Shown: positions 1-8,119, counted from the first letter of the stretch. The stretch is 64,000 bases of DNA from Lentilactobacillus otakiensis DSM 19908 = JCM 15040 (GCF_001434145.1 NZ_AZED01000005.1:124001-188000); one strand, 5' to 3'. Program-made: numbers and translations. Notes: generated from the sequence alone by a model not told the origin.

Positions 1-152
1 TTTGAATCGGTTGCCGTAATCCAAATCTTTGTTGTGAGCTCGTTTGGCGTCGCCGCCGATGCTGAATGGTTGCTACCAAATAAGATGACGGTAAAAATAA
101 TTGTGAATGCGATCACTATCATTTTCATCATGCTGTGTCCTTTATTAATCAT
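1..152 (-). CDS. Secreted or membrane-anchored protein, N-terminus only (cut by window edge)
   Basis: Only the first 50 or so codons are inside the window. The ATG at 152 follows an AAGGGG-type ribosome site at 8 bases. Lys at position 4 is followed by a hydrophobic stretch (MIVIAFTIIFTVILFG) and then SASAATPNE, which looks like a signal peptide with cleavage near ASA. The mature part begins with TPNELTTKIW, too short to place in a family. It diverges from exoA. Function is unknown. Confidence 0.6.
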   Translation of the reverse strand, partial: MINKGHSMMKMIVIAFTIIFTVILFGSNHSASAATPNELTTKIWITATDS

Positions 153-379
153 GAAACATTCCCCTTTTCCTCAATAACATTATGTAATGGATTGAAAGCC
201 CATTCATGAATAGTTTACCACTATGTCATTCATAATAATACATTGGTTAACACTAGATATAATAAGTATAGTGGAATACTATCTCTGCTTATTATCTGGA
301 CGAGGAGTGGGATTAGTTAATCGACCATCACCCATTTACGTTATAATTAACTCAATAAACCAAAAAAGGACGGGATCAC

Positions 380-1138
380 ATGAAATTCATCTCCTGGAAC
401 GTGAATGGGCTTCGCGCTGCTGTTAAGCACGATTTTGCGGAGACTTTTGATCAATTAGACGCGGACTTTTTCTGCATTCAGGAAACTAAGATGCAGGAAG
501 GGCAGTTGGAGCTTGAGCTGCCTGGCTATCATCAGTATTTCAGCTATGCTGAGCGGAAGGGGTATTCCGGCACCGCGATTTTTACCAAGCATGAGCCGGT
601 GAACGTGATGTATGGCATTGAAAGCGACGAGTTTGATCATGAGGGCCGGGCGATCACCTTGGAGTATCCCAACTTCTATTTGGTCACTAGCTACGTGCCC
701 AACTCTGGCGCAGGTCTGAAGCGTTTGGATTTCCGTCTCGGTTGGAACAAAGCCTTTCTCCAATATTTGAACAAACTCGACAAGCAAAAACCAGTCATCC
801 TATGTGGCGATTTGAATGTGGCTCACAAGGAAATTGATTTGAAAAATCCAACATCCAATCACCACAATGCCGGATTCACCGACGAGGAGCGGGAAGACTT
901 TACGAAGTTGTTAAGTGAAGGCTACATGGACACGTTCCGTCACTTCTATCCGGATCGAAAAGACATCTATTCATGGTGGAGCTACCGATTTCATTCCCGT
1001 GATCGAAATGCTGGCTGGCGGATTGACTACTTTGTGGCCAGTGACCGCTTGGCAGACAAAATTGAGGACTCGAAGATTTTGACCGATGTGTTTGGGTCGG
1101 ATCATTGCCCTGTGGAGTTGGATACTGGAGAAATTTAA
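380..1138 (+). CDS. exoA: Exodeoxyribonuclease III (AP endonuclease family)
   Basis: 252 aa, the usual length for the ExoA/XthA family of Mg2+-dependent AP endonucleases/3'-5' exonucleases in base excision repair. Visible family motifs in order: WNVNGLRA at 7-14, the metal-ligand QET around Glu35, SYVPNSG near 110, GDLNVAH near 145 (catalytic Asp/Asn), a WRIDYF segment near 215, and the closing SDHCPV (catalytic Asp-His) near 241. The ATG is preceded by AAAAAGGA at 9 bases. It stands alone; a TATAAT lies at 342-347 but without a convincing -35. Downstream plus-strand transcripts would end at the hairpin at 1242-1279. Confidence 0.95.
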   Translation: MKFISWNVNGLRAAVKHDFAETFDQLDADFFCIQETKMQEGQLELELPGYHQYFSYAERKGYSGTAIFTKHEPVNVMYGIESDEFDHEGRAITLEYPNFYLVTSYVPNSGAGLKRLDFRLGWNKAFLQYLNKLDKQKPVILCGDLNVAHKEIDLKNPTSNHHNAGFTDEEREDFTKLLSEGYMDTFRHFYPDRKDIYSWWSYRFHSRDRNAGWRIDYFVASDRLADKIEDSKILTDVFGSDHCPVELDTGEI

Positions 1139-1177
1139 ACTTATTAAATACCAGGGGATATTTCAGAGTACAAAAAT

Positions 1178-1208
1178 ACCACGACTCGTGATAAAATGGA
1201 GTCGTGGT
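1178..1208 (-). terminator. Hairpin terminator reading minus strand
   Basis: Perfect 10-bp arms ACCACGACTC / GAGTCGTGGT around an 11-base loop. Read on the minus strand it is followed by TATTTTTG, as for a rho-independent terminator of a minus-strand transcript that covers the small hydrophobic frame. Confidence 0.7.
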
Positions 1209-1241
1209 AAAGTTGTAGAGCGATAGCTTAGCAATACGATA

Positions 1242-1279
1242 AGAACCGCTAACCTGTCAAAGTTAGAAGCGGTTCTTTT
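1242..1279 (+). terminator. Hairpin terminator reading plus strand
   Basis: AGAACCGC pairs with GCGGTTCT and is followed by TTTT on the plus strand. It could end the exoA transcript or a short RNA antisense to the peptide gene; it overlaps the last codons of the small minus-strand frame. Confidence 0.7.
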
Positions 1280-1373
1280 CGATTGCTCGGATAATATCCG
1301 CGATTGCGAAGATTACCCAGGCAACTGCCTTTAAGTATGTGGCGATCGCAAAGATTATCACCGCATACAGCAT
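1263..1373 (-). CDS. Possible 36-aa hydrophobic peptide (type I toxin-like), copy 1
   Basis: The frame starts MLYAVIIFAIATYL and continues through a conserved KAVAWVIFAIAD core to a basic tail IEKNRF: one membrane-spanning segment with a charged end, as in small type I toxins. The frame is conserved with conservative changes in copy 2 (KAVAWIIFAIAD), which supports it over the alternative frame. The start is uncertain: the ATG at 1373 has only an AAAGGA 15 bases upstream, whereas a strong GGAGG precedes an ATG at 1416 in another frame (a 55-aa Cys-rich, non-hydrophobic product). Function and expression are inferred, not shown. Confidence 0.35.
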   Translation of the reverse strand: MLYAVIIFAIATYLKAVAWVIFAIADIIRAIEKNRF

Positions 1374-1520
1374 TAAGACGTGGAGCAATCCTTTCTTTAT
1401 TAGATTTATGTTGCATACGCAACACCTCCTTCAAAGAATGACCGCTACCGCTCTAGCAACCCTACAAATAAAAATTATACCTGAAATTGTACCTTGTTGC
1501 ATTAATCAATGATTAGAAAA

Positions 1521-1555
1521 CGAAGCCACCTGATCGTATTGATCTGGTGGCTTCG
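1521..1555 (-). terminator. Terminator of the lipoprotein gene
   Basis: CGAAGCCACC pairs with GGTGGCTTCG; the minus-strand reading ends in CGTTTTC. It lies 25 bases after the lipoprotein stop codon and has a homologue after the CPBP gene (2523-2554). Confidence 0.75.
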
Positions 1556-1580
1556 TGTGGACTTTTCATGACTGGATCTC

Positions 1581-2009
1581 TTATTTCAAATAAGCTTTCG
1601 GTTGATTCATCTTCCGATAATCACTGGGAGATAGGCGATAATAAATGGTTTTCAGAACTGGGATATTGGTCATTTTGATGTTGTACGTGTTCTTGTAAAC
1701 GTACACGTTGATGTTCACATTGTGCGCCTTTTGGTGTAATACATAACGGTATTTAAGTCTGGAATTTTTTGGCATCACAATTTTGGCTGCATTTGTATCA
1801 CTTTTACTGATCAAATGACTGACCTGTGTGACTTTTGTCTTATTCGTCGTGTATAGAATCCTGGTATTTTCATTATTGTAAACGGTGAGCGAATCTTTCT
1901 TCGAACTCATTTTAGGCATACAGGCGGTTAGCAAAACGATGATGCATACACCAAGAAGTAGCAACCAAATTTTTGAGGTTGATGGATATGTTGAACTTGC
2001 TGAGCTCAT
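1581..2009 (-). CDS. Small lipoprotein of unknown function
   Basis: 142 aa. A 14-residue polar lead is followed by a hydrophobic segment (WLLLLGVCIIVLLTAC) ending in a lipobox-like LTAC, so the mature protein should begin at Cys near position 30 and be anchored to the outer face of the membrane. The mature part is basic and beta-rich (VNINVYVYKNTYNIKMTN) with no motif I recognise. ATG at 2009 has GAGGT at 7 bases. It sits between the two copies of the duplicated cassette and has its own terminator. Function unknown. Confidence 0.75.
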   Translation of the reverse strand: MSSASSTYPSTSKIWLLLLGVCIIVLLTACMPKMSSKKDSLTVYNNENTRILYTTNKTKVTQVSHLISKSDTNAAKIVMPKNSRLKYRYVLHQKAHNVNINVYVYKNTYNIKMTNIPVLKTIYYRLSPSDYRKMNQPKAYLK

Positions 2010-2327
2010 GGTATTTACCTCGTTTCTATTTCAGAGAACATAGATAATCTTTCCAAGCAGTTTTTGTCGAAGAACTTTTCGTTTCGACTTTTTAAATCCA
2101 AATCCATTTCAACGTGGACAGCTTTTACCTTTTGGTCAACATGTTTATCATCTCTTGCACACATTGTATTACATGTTGGTACAAAAGTATCCAAATGCGT
2201 GGACTGACGAGTTCTTAATATGATGGATTCTAAAATTCCAAACATTTCCAGGGAAAAAATAGCACGACTCATGATAAAACAGAGCCGTGGTAAATTCGTA
2301 GAGTACCGACTCAGCGACAACAGTATT

Positions 2328-2370
2328 GAACCGCCGAGGCTGGCTAGGTTAGGGGCGGTTCTATTTTTTT
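2328..2370 (+). terminator. Terminator reading plus strand in cassette copy 2
   Basis: GAACCGCC pairs with GGCGGTTC and is followed by TATTTTTTT on the plus strand. It overlaps the 3' end of the minus-strand hydrophobic frame, as in copy 1. Confidence 0.75.
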
Positions 2371-2462
2371 GCCCGAATAAGATCCGCGATTGCGAAAATT
2401 ATCCAAGCAACAGCCTTTATGCATGCAGCAATTCCGAAAAGAATCGCTGTGTGCAGTATCAA
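2361..2462 (-). pseudogene. Probable decayed copy of the small hydrophobic peptide
   Basis: The frame reads ILHTAILFGIAACI then KAVAWIIFAIADLIRAKK, clearly homologous to the 36-aa frame of copy 1. There is no ATG at the matching place; only a TTG at 2462 with AAAGGA 12 bases upstream. The upstream block with the strong ribosome site has been lost, so I treat it as a likely remnant, although the intact frame could still be translated from the TTG. Confidence 0.3.
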
Positions 2463-2522
2463 GACAAAGAACAGTCCTTTCGAAAACGGATTTGGGTTGC
2501 ATTAACCAATGATTAGAAAATA

Positions 2523-2554
2523 AAGCCACCAGATCGCATTTGATCCGGTGGCTT
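2523..2554 (-). terminator. Terminator of the CPBP protease gene
   Basis: AAGCCACC/GGTGGCTT stem with an inner GATC/GATC pair; T-rich on both sides, so it can act in both directions. It lies 11 bases after the CPBP stop codon. Confidence 0.75.
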
Positions 2555-2565
2555 CTTTTGTATTT

Positions 2566-3339
2566 CTATTCAAAATGTTTCAAATCAATTTCCTTAATTT
2601 TGCTCTTTCTTAAGTAATAAAGTGCGATCAGCAGAAAGACTACCCATAAACCAATCACGGGTGCGATGGAAGTGCTGCCCGACGCCAATGTCGTACTTCC
2701 TGTGACAACGAAGGTCGTGAAATCCCAGCATCCATGGAACAACATTGGGGCAATAATCGAGCCAGACCGCAAGTAGAGGGCAGCCAGAATCGCACCCAAG
2801 AAAGCTGCGTTCAAGATCTGAATCCCAGTTTCTGGAATGGACTGCGATGCGGAGTTGACCGCGTGGATACACCCAAATAACAAGCTTGTCACAATGACAG
2901 CGTACGCTATTGTTTTTCCTTTCGAAGGACCGCTGAATACTTTCAATAACTTGCCGAGAATAATGCCACGGAATAAGTATTCCTCAAAGATTCCGGCACC
3001 CAGCCCCGAAACGGTTGCCAGTACCATCGTGTGGGTAGTGTGTTTACCAAGCATGATGAACAAAATGAAGAGGACTATCACAATAATGGGCACACTGATG
3101 GGAATCAATTTGCGGAAGGATACTGTTAACCCTAATTTAACGGGCTGCTTAGTCCAAAAATAATTCAAACCGAAAAAGATAATAAATAGCAAAATCTCTT
3201 GAACGGCAATCTGTGAAATTTCTCCCATCCCGAGAGCTGTTTCACCGAAATAGATGCCGATGAGTAAAATAACGACTAATACAAATAAACTAATGACCTG
3301 CCAAAGATCACGTTTTGGTGAGTCTTCCAATCCAATCAC
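2566..3339 (-). CDS. CPBP family intramembrane metalloprotease (CAAX/bacteriocin-processing type)
   Basis: 257 aa with about eight hydrophobic segments. The three family motifs are present in order: EEYLFRG near 120 (EExxxR), FGCIHAVN near 156 (FxxxH) and HGCWDF near 201 (HxxxD, where many members have HxxxN). These residues form the metal-dependent active site inside the membrane. In lactobacilli such proteins are linked to bacteriocin immunity or prenyl-type processing, but no bacteriocin gene is nearby. The start is GTG at 3339 with GGGAG very close; a TTG four codons in, with better spacing, is an alternative. Confidence 0.85.
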   Translation of the reverse strand: MIGLEDSPKRDLWQVISLFVLVVILLIGIYFGETALGMGEISQIAVQEILLFIIFFGLNYFWTKQPVKLGLTVSFRKLIPISVPIIVIVLFILFIMLGKHTTHTMVLATVSGLGAGIFEEYLFRGIILGKLLKVFSGPSKGKTIAYAVIVTSLLFGCIHAVNSASQSIPETGIQILNAAFLGAILAALYLRSGSIIAPMLFHGCWDFTTFVVTGSTTLASGSTSIAPVIGLWVVFLLIALYYLRKSKIKEIDLKHFE

Positions 3340-3378
3340 GTCTCCCTTATAAATCTATTATAGTTGTGTCATGCTTCA

Positions 3379-3407
3379 ATTATCCACAATCTTTCCACTC
3401 TTGGCAA
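3379..3407 (-). promoter_or_regulatory. Promoter of the CPBP gene
   Basis: TTGCCA and GATAAT separated by 17 bases on the minus strand. A second TATAAT lies closer to the gene (near 3358) but lacks a good -35. Confidence 0.55.
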
Positions 3408-3430
3408 ATAAAATGCCGTTTTGATGACAA

Positions 3431-4258
3431 TTATGGATAAATTGTTTGGCTGGGAATGTAAAATTTCTTGCCGCCGACATAGTACCGGATTGAAATAGTG
3501 ACGCTATCATCATACTTTTTATTGGCGTCGGGATTAATCGTTGCCAGGTGCTGGTCGGTCTTGGTGACCTTCAGGCGATAACGATCGTTGCCCTTCTTGT
3601 GGACGTGGATCATTGGCAGTCCGCTGACTTTGGTTTTGGTGTAAAAGTAAGAAGAATTGCCTTTCTTGATGAATTTCTGGACCTTGGCGTAGGAATGGGG
3701 CTGGGGCATCTTGCTGACCCAGTAGTCGTAGCCGGTAAAGTATTCGAGGTAACCATTGTCAGTTACCCGAAAACAGTTTTCAATTTTATACTGCTGTTTT
3801 AGCGGGAACGACTTGTTACCTTGCCAGACTAACCCACCGATTCTTCCGGTAAATGTGTCTTTGTGGTAACTTTGATATTTGGGTGCACTCACTTTTTTAA
3901 AATAACTTTTTTTGGCCCAGATGTATTTGGTCGTCGTGACGCCGTGCTTTGACTGAATGATTCCTTTGCGTAGTGGCCAGCTTAAATTATTCATGTCAAT
4001 TGTGACATAGGGCTTGCCTGTCTTAACACCCTTACCTAGGCTGCCAGATTGGAAAATGGTGCCCTTGGGGATGGTAATCTTAAGATCCTTGAAGTAACTG
4101 TTGGTGGTGTGAATGGTTTGGCGAGTCTCCAAATATTGATCATTTGAAAGCTTGGACAAGTATTGGCTGCTGGCATTCGCAGTTGTTGCGAAACCAATCA
4201 GGAATAAGAAGGTCATTCCTGAAAATATCATGGTTTTGATTATTTTATTTGAAATCAT
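3431..4258 (-). CDS. Secreted protein of unknown function, family A member 1
   Basis: 275 aa. Signal peptide MISNKIIKTMIFSGMTFLFL ending near TANAS. The mature part is basic and rich in Tyr, Lys and Thr. It shares a layout with the proteins at 4271-5077 and 9511-10335: an early TIPKGT motif, a middle NGYLEYF (or DGYLQYY) motif and a C-terminal beta-rich Y-x-V-G-x-x-x-F/W-Y ending. It has no catalytic signature and no wall anchor. AGGAGG lies 7 bases before the ATG. It is the second gene of a two-gene operon, 12 bases after its paralogue. Function unknown; a wall-binding or exported structural role is only a guess. Confidence 0.75.
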   Translation of the reverse strand: MISNKIIKTMIFSGMTFLFLIGFATTANASSQYLSKLSNDQYLETRQTIHTTNSYFKDLKITIPKGTIFQSGSLGKGVKTGKPYVTIDMNNLSWPLRKGIIQSKHGVTTTKYIWAKKSYFKKVSAPKYQSYHKDTFTGRIGGLVWQGNKSFPLKQQYKIENCFRVTDNGYLEYFTGYDYWVSKMPQPHSYAKVQKFIKKGNSSYFYTKTKVSGLPMIHVHKKGNDRYRLKVTKTDQHLATINPDANKKYDDSVTISIRYYVGGKKFYIPSQTIYP

Positions 4259-4270
4259 CAGAATTCCTCC

Positions 4271-5077
4271 TTATTTGAACGTTGTGACGCTGTTATTTTC
4301 ATACCAGATTTCTTTGCCAACTTTGAAAATCCAGTTGGTCAAGATTTTCTTAACGTTGTTGTCATTTGGAACGACGGTGATCGTACCATGATCATAATTA
4401 AAAATCGTCAACTGATAATGATGCGCTTTTTTGACAAAAGGCAAGCCACTGAATTTCGATTTAACAGTCAGAATCGTCTTTCCACTGGCGGTTGGGTGAC
4501 TGGCACTCAGCACTTTGATACTGTGGGTCGGCTTGGCCGAAACCTTGTAGACAAATGGCGATTTAGCAAAATATTCCAAATAGCCGTTGCTGGTGATCCT
4601 CAACCGCGTGCTGGTTGCGCTGGCGTAGTCAACTGGTAGACGATCGCCTTTCCAGAGATTGCCGTTCTCGGTTTTGACCTTGTTCAGCGTTTTCTTGCCG
4701 TCGGATTGAGCTGCAAAGTAACTTAAATAAACCGGCTTGTGGACCTGCTTGAAATTGTATCCTTTAGCGCGGATCCAACGGGTGTAGATGCCCGGGTTCT
4801 TCTTGCCGAGCAATGGTTTACGGATGTTGTAACTCAATCGTTCCACGTTCAGATCGACGTACTTGTTGCCCTTGGCGTGCTTGATCCCGGCAACTTGAAC
4901 CGTGGTGCCTTTGGGAATGGTGAGCTTAACCTGCTTTTTACTGTTATATGTAGTGATGGTGCGTTGCGTTTTTAGAAAGCTGTTCTTAATGACAGTGGCG
5001 TGCGCTGGTTGGGCAGTGATGATGGTCATACCAAACAATAGCATTGCGCCCGTTAATATCTTACCTGATCGTCGCAT
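4271..5077 (-). CDS. Secreted protein of unknown function, family A member 2
   Basis: 268 aa from the ATG at 5077, chosen because AGGGGGAAA precedes it at 8 bases; an upstream in-frame extension would run through the phosphoglucomutase terminator. Signal peptide MRRSGKILTGAMLLFGM, cleavage near AHA. Shares KLTIPKGT, a central RW-I-x-A-K-x-Y segment, NGYLEYFAKS and a C-terminal WIFKVGKEIWY with its neighbour at 3431-4258, with which it forms an operon. No known domain is recognised. Confidence 0.75.
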   Translation of the reverse strand: MRRSGKILTGAMLLFGMTIITAQPAHATVIKNSFLKTQRTITTYNSKKQVKLTIPKGTTVQVAGIKHAKGNKYVDLNVERLSYNIRKPLLGKKNPGIYTRWIRAKGYNFKQVHKPVYLSYFAAQSDGKKTLNKVKTENGNLWKGDRLPVDYASATSTRLRITSNGYLEYFAKSPFVYKVSAKPTHSIKVLSASHPTASGKTILTVKSKFSGLPFVKKAHHYQLTIFNYDHGTITVVPNDNNVKKILTNWIFKVGKEIWYENNSVTTFK

Positions 5078-5126
5078 TTTGATTTCCCCCTTACATAAGA
5101 ACATTTTAGCATTTTTCCACAATAAA

Positions 5127-5158
5127 AAGCCGTCAGATCCATTCCGATCCGACGGCTT
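5127..5158 (-). terminator. Terminator of phosphoglucomutase gene
   Basis: AAGCCGTC/GACGGCTT with inner GATC pairs; followed on the minus strand by TTTTTATT. Confidence 0.85.
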
Positions 5159-5170
5159 CAAACGTTAAAT

Positions 5171-6916
5171 TTAGTTATTAATTAATTTATCGATCATTCC
5201 ATCAACGGCATCAACGTAACTGGCAAGCTTCTTGTCAGCAGCGTCTTGGCTCTTGTCGTCAACTTCCAGATAGAACTTCACTTTTGGTTCAGTACCTGAA
5301 GGACGGACAGCCAACCAAGTTTCATCATCCAACCAGTATTTCAAAACGTTGGATTTTGGCAAATCAATCGGTGTTTGCTTGCCATCCTTATCAGTCAGTT
5401 CTGAAGATTGATAATCGGCGTGGCTCAAAACCTTGTGGCCATTGAATTCGGTCAGTGGGTTGTCGCGCAACTCTGACATGATGTGGGCCATTTTGTCTTT
5501 ACCGTCGAGGCCATCAAATTCTTTGGCGATGGTCTTTTCAGCATAGTAACCGTACTTCTGGAACATTTCTTGGACACCGTCGTACAAAGTCTTGCCCTGG
5601 CTCTTGTAATAAGCAGCAACTTCGGCAAGCAATAAGACAGTCTGAATGGCATCTTTATCACGGACAAACGGCTTGATTAGGTAACCGAAACTCTCTTCGA
5701 AACCAAACAGGAAAGTGTGATCGTGTTCAGTTTCGTAGTGGTGAATTGCTTCAGCTATAAATTTGAATCCAGTCAACACGTTATTGGTGGCGACACCGTA
5801 CGAGGCAGCAATCTTTGGTGCCAAGTCAGTGGAAACGATCGATTTGACAATGGTCCCGTCAGCAGGCAAGTCTCCAGCTTTCTTCTTGGCTGCTAAAATG
5901 TAGTTCAAAAGGACACTGGCAATTTGGTTACCGCTTAACAATGTATAACTGCCATCGGGTTGACGAACCGCACAGCCCAGTCGGTCGGCGTCAGGATCTG
6001 AAGCGATCAAGACATCGGCAGAAACTTTCTTACCGAGTTCGCGGGCCAAGTCAAAGGCTTGCGGGAACTCTGGATTTGGAAATGGTGTGGTTGGAAATTC
6101 TGGGTCGGCAATGGTTTGCTCCGGCACAACGACGTAGTTCTTGAAACCAGCTGCTTCAAGGGCGCGGCGAGCGATGACTTTACCGGTACCGTGAAGTGGT
6201 GAGTAGACGAATTTCATGTTGGCACCGACGTTTTTGATCAAATCATGATCAATGTTGACGGTCTGAACTTTGGCAAGGTAGGCTTGATCGACTGCTTCGC
6301 CAATCAGGTTCATTGTTTTGGCTTCACGCAATTCTTGCTCAGGGGTAACTTTAATGGCAAACAGGTCACTGCTCTTACGGATATATGATGTAATTAGGTC
6401 TGATTCCTTTGGTGGCATTTGACCGCCGTCCTGACCATAAATCTTGAAGCCGTTGTACTGCTTTGGATTATGGCTGGCAGTGATCATGATACCGGCGTAG
6501 GTGTTCAAATGGCGAACAGCGAACGACAATTCAGGTGTCGGGCGGATGTCATCGAAGACAAAGGTGGGAATATTGTGATAGCCCAAAACCTTGGCAGATT
6601 CATGTGCAAATTCCTTTGAGTGGTAACGGGAATCAAAGCTGATTGCGACACCGCGTTTGCGAGTGGCTTCATCCAAAGTATCCATGAATGAAGCAAGGCC
6701 TTCAGCAGCTTGACGCACGGTGTAAATGTTCATCCGGTTAGTTCCGGCACCCAGTACACCACGCATTCCAGCAGTTCCAAATGAAAGAACTGTGCCAAAT
6801 GCATCTTTCTTTTGATCCGAGTCATTTTTCATTTTATTTAAATCAAGTACGAGATTTTCTGGTAAATGAGGTTGGTTGGTCCATTCTTGATATGCTTCTT
6901 CAATTTTGTCGTCCAC
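5171..6916 (-). CDS. pgcA: Alpha-phosphoglucomutase (phospho-sugar mutase)
   Basis: 581 aa, typical for the PgcA-type alpha-D-phosphohexomutases of Firmicutes, which interconvert glucose 1-phosphate and glucose 6-phosphate to feed UDP-glucose and cell-envelope sugars. Seen: the phosphoserine loop TASHNPKQYNG near 147, the metal-binding DPDADRLG near 309, a sugar-binding FGFEESFG near 408 and the phosphate-binding RPSGTEPK near 541. GTG at 6916 lies 8 bases after AAGGAGG; an ATG 8 bases upstream is out of frame. Single gene with its own promoter and terminator. Confidence 0.95.
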   Translation of the reverse strand: MDDKIEEAYQEWTNQPHLPENLVLDLNKMKNDSDQKKDAFGTVLSFGTAGMRGVLGAGTNRMNIYTVRQAAEGLASFMDTLDEATRKRGVAISFDSRYHSKEFAHESAKVLGYHNIPTFVFDDIRPTPELSFAVRHLNTYAGIMITASHNPKQYNGFKIYGQDGGQMPPKESDLITSYIRKSSDLFAIKVTPEQELREAKTMNLIGEAVDQAYLAKVQTVNIDHDLIKNVGANMKFVYSPLHGTGKVIARRALEAAGFKNYVVVPEQTIADPEFPTTPFPNPEFPQAFDLARELGKKVSADVLIASDPDADRLGCAVRQPDGSYTLLSGNQIASVLLNYILAAKKKAGDLPADGTIVKSIVSTDLAPKIAASYGVATNNVLTGFKFIAEAIHHYETEHDHTFLFGFEESFGYLIKPFVRDKDAIQTVLLLAEVAAYYKSQGKTLYDGVQEMFQKYGYYAEKTIAKEFDGLDGKDKMAHIMSELRDNPLTEFNGHKVLSHADYQSSELTDKDGKQTPIDLPKSNVLKYWLDDETWLAVRPSGTEPKVKFYLEVDDKSQDAADKKLASYVDAVDGMIDKLINN

Positions 6917-6949
6917 GACATGACCCTCCTTGTATTTAAAATCATCTTA

Positions 6950-6978
6950 ATTATAGAAATTAACAGCGCTTTCGTCAA
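6950..6978 (-). promoter_or_regulatory. Promoter of phosphoglucomutase gene
   Basis: TTGACG-17-TATAAT on the minus strand. The spacer contains GAAAGCGCT, which resembles a catabolite-responsive element but has two mismatches to the consensus, so I do not call a cre site. Confidence 0.75.
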
Positions 6979-7018
6979 TAATTTTACTAGCTAAAAACGT
7001 TAATCTGACGGAATATCC

Positions 7019-7047
7019 TTGACATAACGCGGTAAAGAACATATATT
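7019..7047 (+). promoter_or_regulatory. Promoter of the LacI-type regulator
   Basis: TTGACA-17-TATATT, near consensus. Confidence 0.8.
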
Positions 7048-7049
7048 TA

Positions 7050-7069
7050 TTTTAGTAAATTAACTAAAA
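7050..7069 (+). promoter_or_regulatory. Putative autoregulatory operator
   Basis: Inverted repeat TTTTAGTAAA / TTAACTAAAA (one mismatch), the form of a GalR/LacR-type operator. It starts two bases after the -10 box of the regulator promoter, so binding would block transcription of the regulator itself. Confidence 0.65.
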
Positions 7070-7117
7070 CGATTTGATACATAATTAATGGCATTATTTA
7101 GTAAAAGGGGTGAGCTC

Positions 7118-8119
7118 ATGGCTACAATCAAGGACATCGCGCATAAGGCGGGCGTTTCAATCACAACCGTCTCGCGGGTTTTGAATTACGACAAATCATT
7201 GTCCGTCAGTGACCTGACTCGCAAAAAGATTTTTCAGGCTGCTGAAGCACTTGATTACACGAAAAAGAAGCGGGCCAGTTCGACTCGTGACAGCATTGCG
7301 ATCGTTCAGTGGTACTCAGAGCAGCAGGAACTCGACGATTTGTACTATTTGTCGATCCGAATGGGCGTTGAGAAACAGGCGGAGCGCTATCACTACAAGG
7401 TTAAACGTTACTTTGCCGGCGATCCACTCACTGGGATGGATGATGTGAAAGGAATTGTCGCAATTGGCAAGTTCAGCGATGCTCAGATTGAAGAAATGCA
7501 AGCAGTGACCGACAACGTCGTGTTTGTGGATTTTGATACTTTAGCTAAGGGTCAGGACTGTGTTGTGACTGATTTTGATAATTCCACAAAATCTGTTTTG
7601 AAATATTTCATTGATCACGGTTTGAAACGCATCGGCATGATTTCCGGTGTCGAATATAGCAATGATCACCAGTTGAAGATTACCGACCACCGATTTGATG
7701 TCTTTAAGAATTACTTGGAGAAGCGTTCACTGTATGATCCGGCAAATGTGTTCGTCGGAGATTATACTTTGCAGTCCAGCTATGATTTGGTCAACCAGGC
7801 ATTGAAGAGTTCCAAGGAAAGCTTCCCCAACGCCTTATTTGTGTCTAATGATGCCATGGCAGTTGGGGCATTGAAAGCTCTGCATGAGAATGGCGTCAAG
7901 GTGCCCGACGACGTTAGTTTGGTCAGCTTCAATGACACCGCAGTAGCTAAATACGTGATTCCATCTTTGTCAGCGGTTAAAGTTAACACCGGCAAGATGG
8001 GGGAAGTTGCTGTGCGACTTTTGGAGATGGTGGATGCTAATCCGGATGGTGAGGAGCATACCCCGGAAAAGGTTGTTGTTGCCACTCGTCTAATCGAGCG
8101 TGAAAGTGTTAAAAAGTAG
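7118..8119 (+). CDS. LacI/GalR family transcriptional regulator
   Basis: 333 aa from the ATG at 7118 (AAAAGGGG at 7 bases); a longer in-frame start upstream lies within the operator region. N-terminal helix-turn-helix MATIKDIAHKAGVSITTVSR with the hinge near residue 55, then a periplasmic-binding-protein-like sugar domain including the family motif FVSNDAMAVGALKAL near 245 and DVSLVSFNDT near 270. It resembles the GalR/EbgR branch, but its inducer cannot be read from sequence. No sugar genes are adjacent; it diverges from phosphoglucomutase and may also act elsewhere. Confidence 0.85.
   Translation: MATIKDIAHKAGVSITTVSRVLNYDKSLSVSDLTRKKIFQAAEALDYTKKKRASSTRDSIAIVQWYSEQQELDDLYYLSIRMGVEKQAERYHYKVKRYFAGDPLTGMDDVKGIVAIGKFSDAQIEEMQAVTDNVVFVDFDTLAKGQDCVVTDFDNSTKSVLKYFIDHGLKRIGMISGVEYSNDHQLKITDHRFDVFKNYLEKRSLYDPANVFVGDYTLQSSYDLVNQALKSSKESFPNALFVSNDAMAVGALKALHENGVKVPDDVSLVSFNDTAVAKYVIPSLSAVKVNTGKMGEVAVRLLEMVDANPDGEEHTPEKVVVATRLIERESVKK

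Larger units (their letters stand above)
1178..1555 (-). repeat. Intergenic cassette, copy 1 of 2
   Basis: This 380-bp block is repeated in diverged form at 2261-2554. Both copies hold, in minus-strand order, a GCCACC hairpin, a short hydrophobic reading frame, a GAACCGC hairpin and an ACCACGACTC hairpin. Copy 1 is longer because copy 2 lacks about 80 bp between two TTGCAT words (near 1411 and 1497 here). Each copy lies just downstream of a minus-strand envelope gene (lipoprotein here, CPBP protein for copy 2). See the two peptide entries. Confidence 0.7.
2261..2554 (-). repeat. Intergenic cassette, copy 2 of 2
   Basis: Diverged homologue of 1178-1555, in the same orientation. It keeps the CACGACTC/GAGCCGTG hairpin (2261-2291), the GAACCGCC terminator (2328-2370), the hydrophobic frame and the GCCACC hairpin (2523-2554). 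It lacks the stretch that carries the GGAGG ribosome site in copy 1. The remaining bases from 2010 to 2260 hold nothing I can support as a gene. Confidence 0.65.

Noticed and set aside
223-426. 67-codon plus-strand frame upstream of and into exoA
   Set aside because: No ribosome site, and it overlaps the start of exoA in another frame.
1249-1434. Minus-strand frame with an excellent GGAGG site, giving a 55-61-aa Cys-rich product
   Set aside because: Less conserved between the two cassette copies than the hydrophobic frame, and copy 2 lacks the ribosome site. Kept as the rival in the finding, not called as a gene.
2015-2320. 101-codon minus-strand frame between the lipoprotein and cassette copy 2
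   Set aside because: Covers a hairpin of the repeat, shows no domain-like composition and has no ribosome site.
6961-6974. cre-like word in the phosphoglucomutase promoter
   Set aside because: Two mismatches to the consensus, including conserved end bases.
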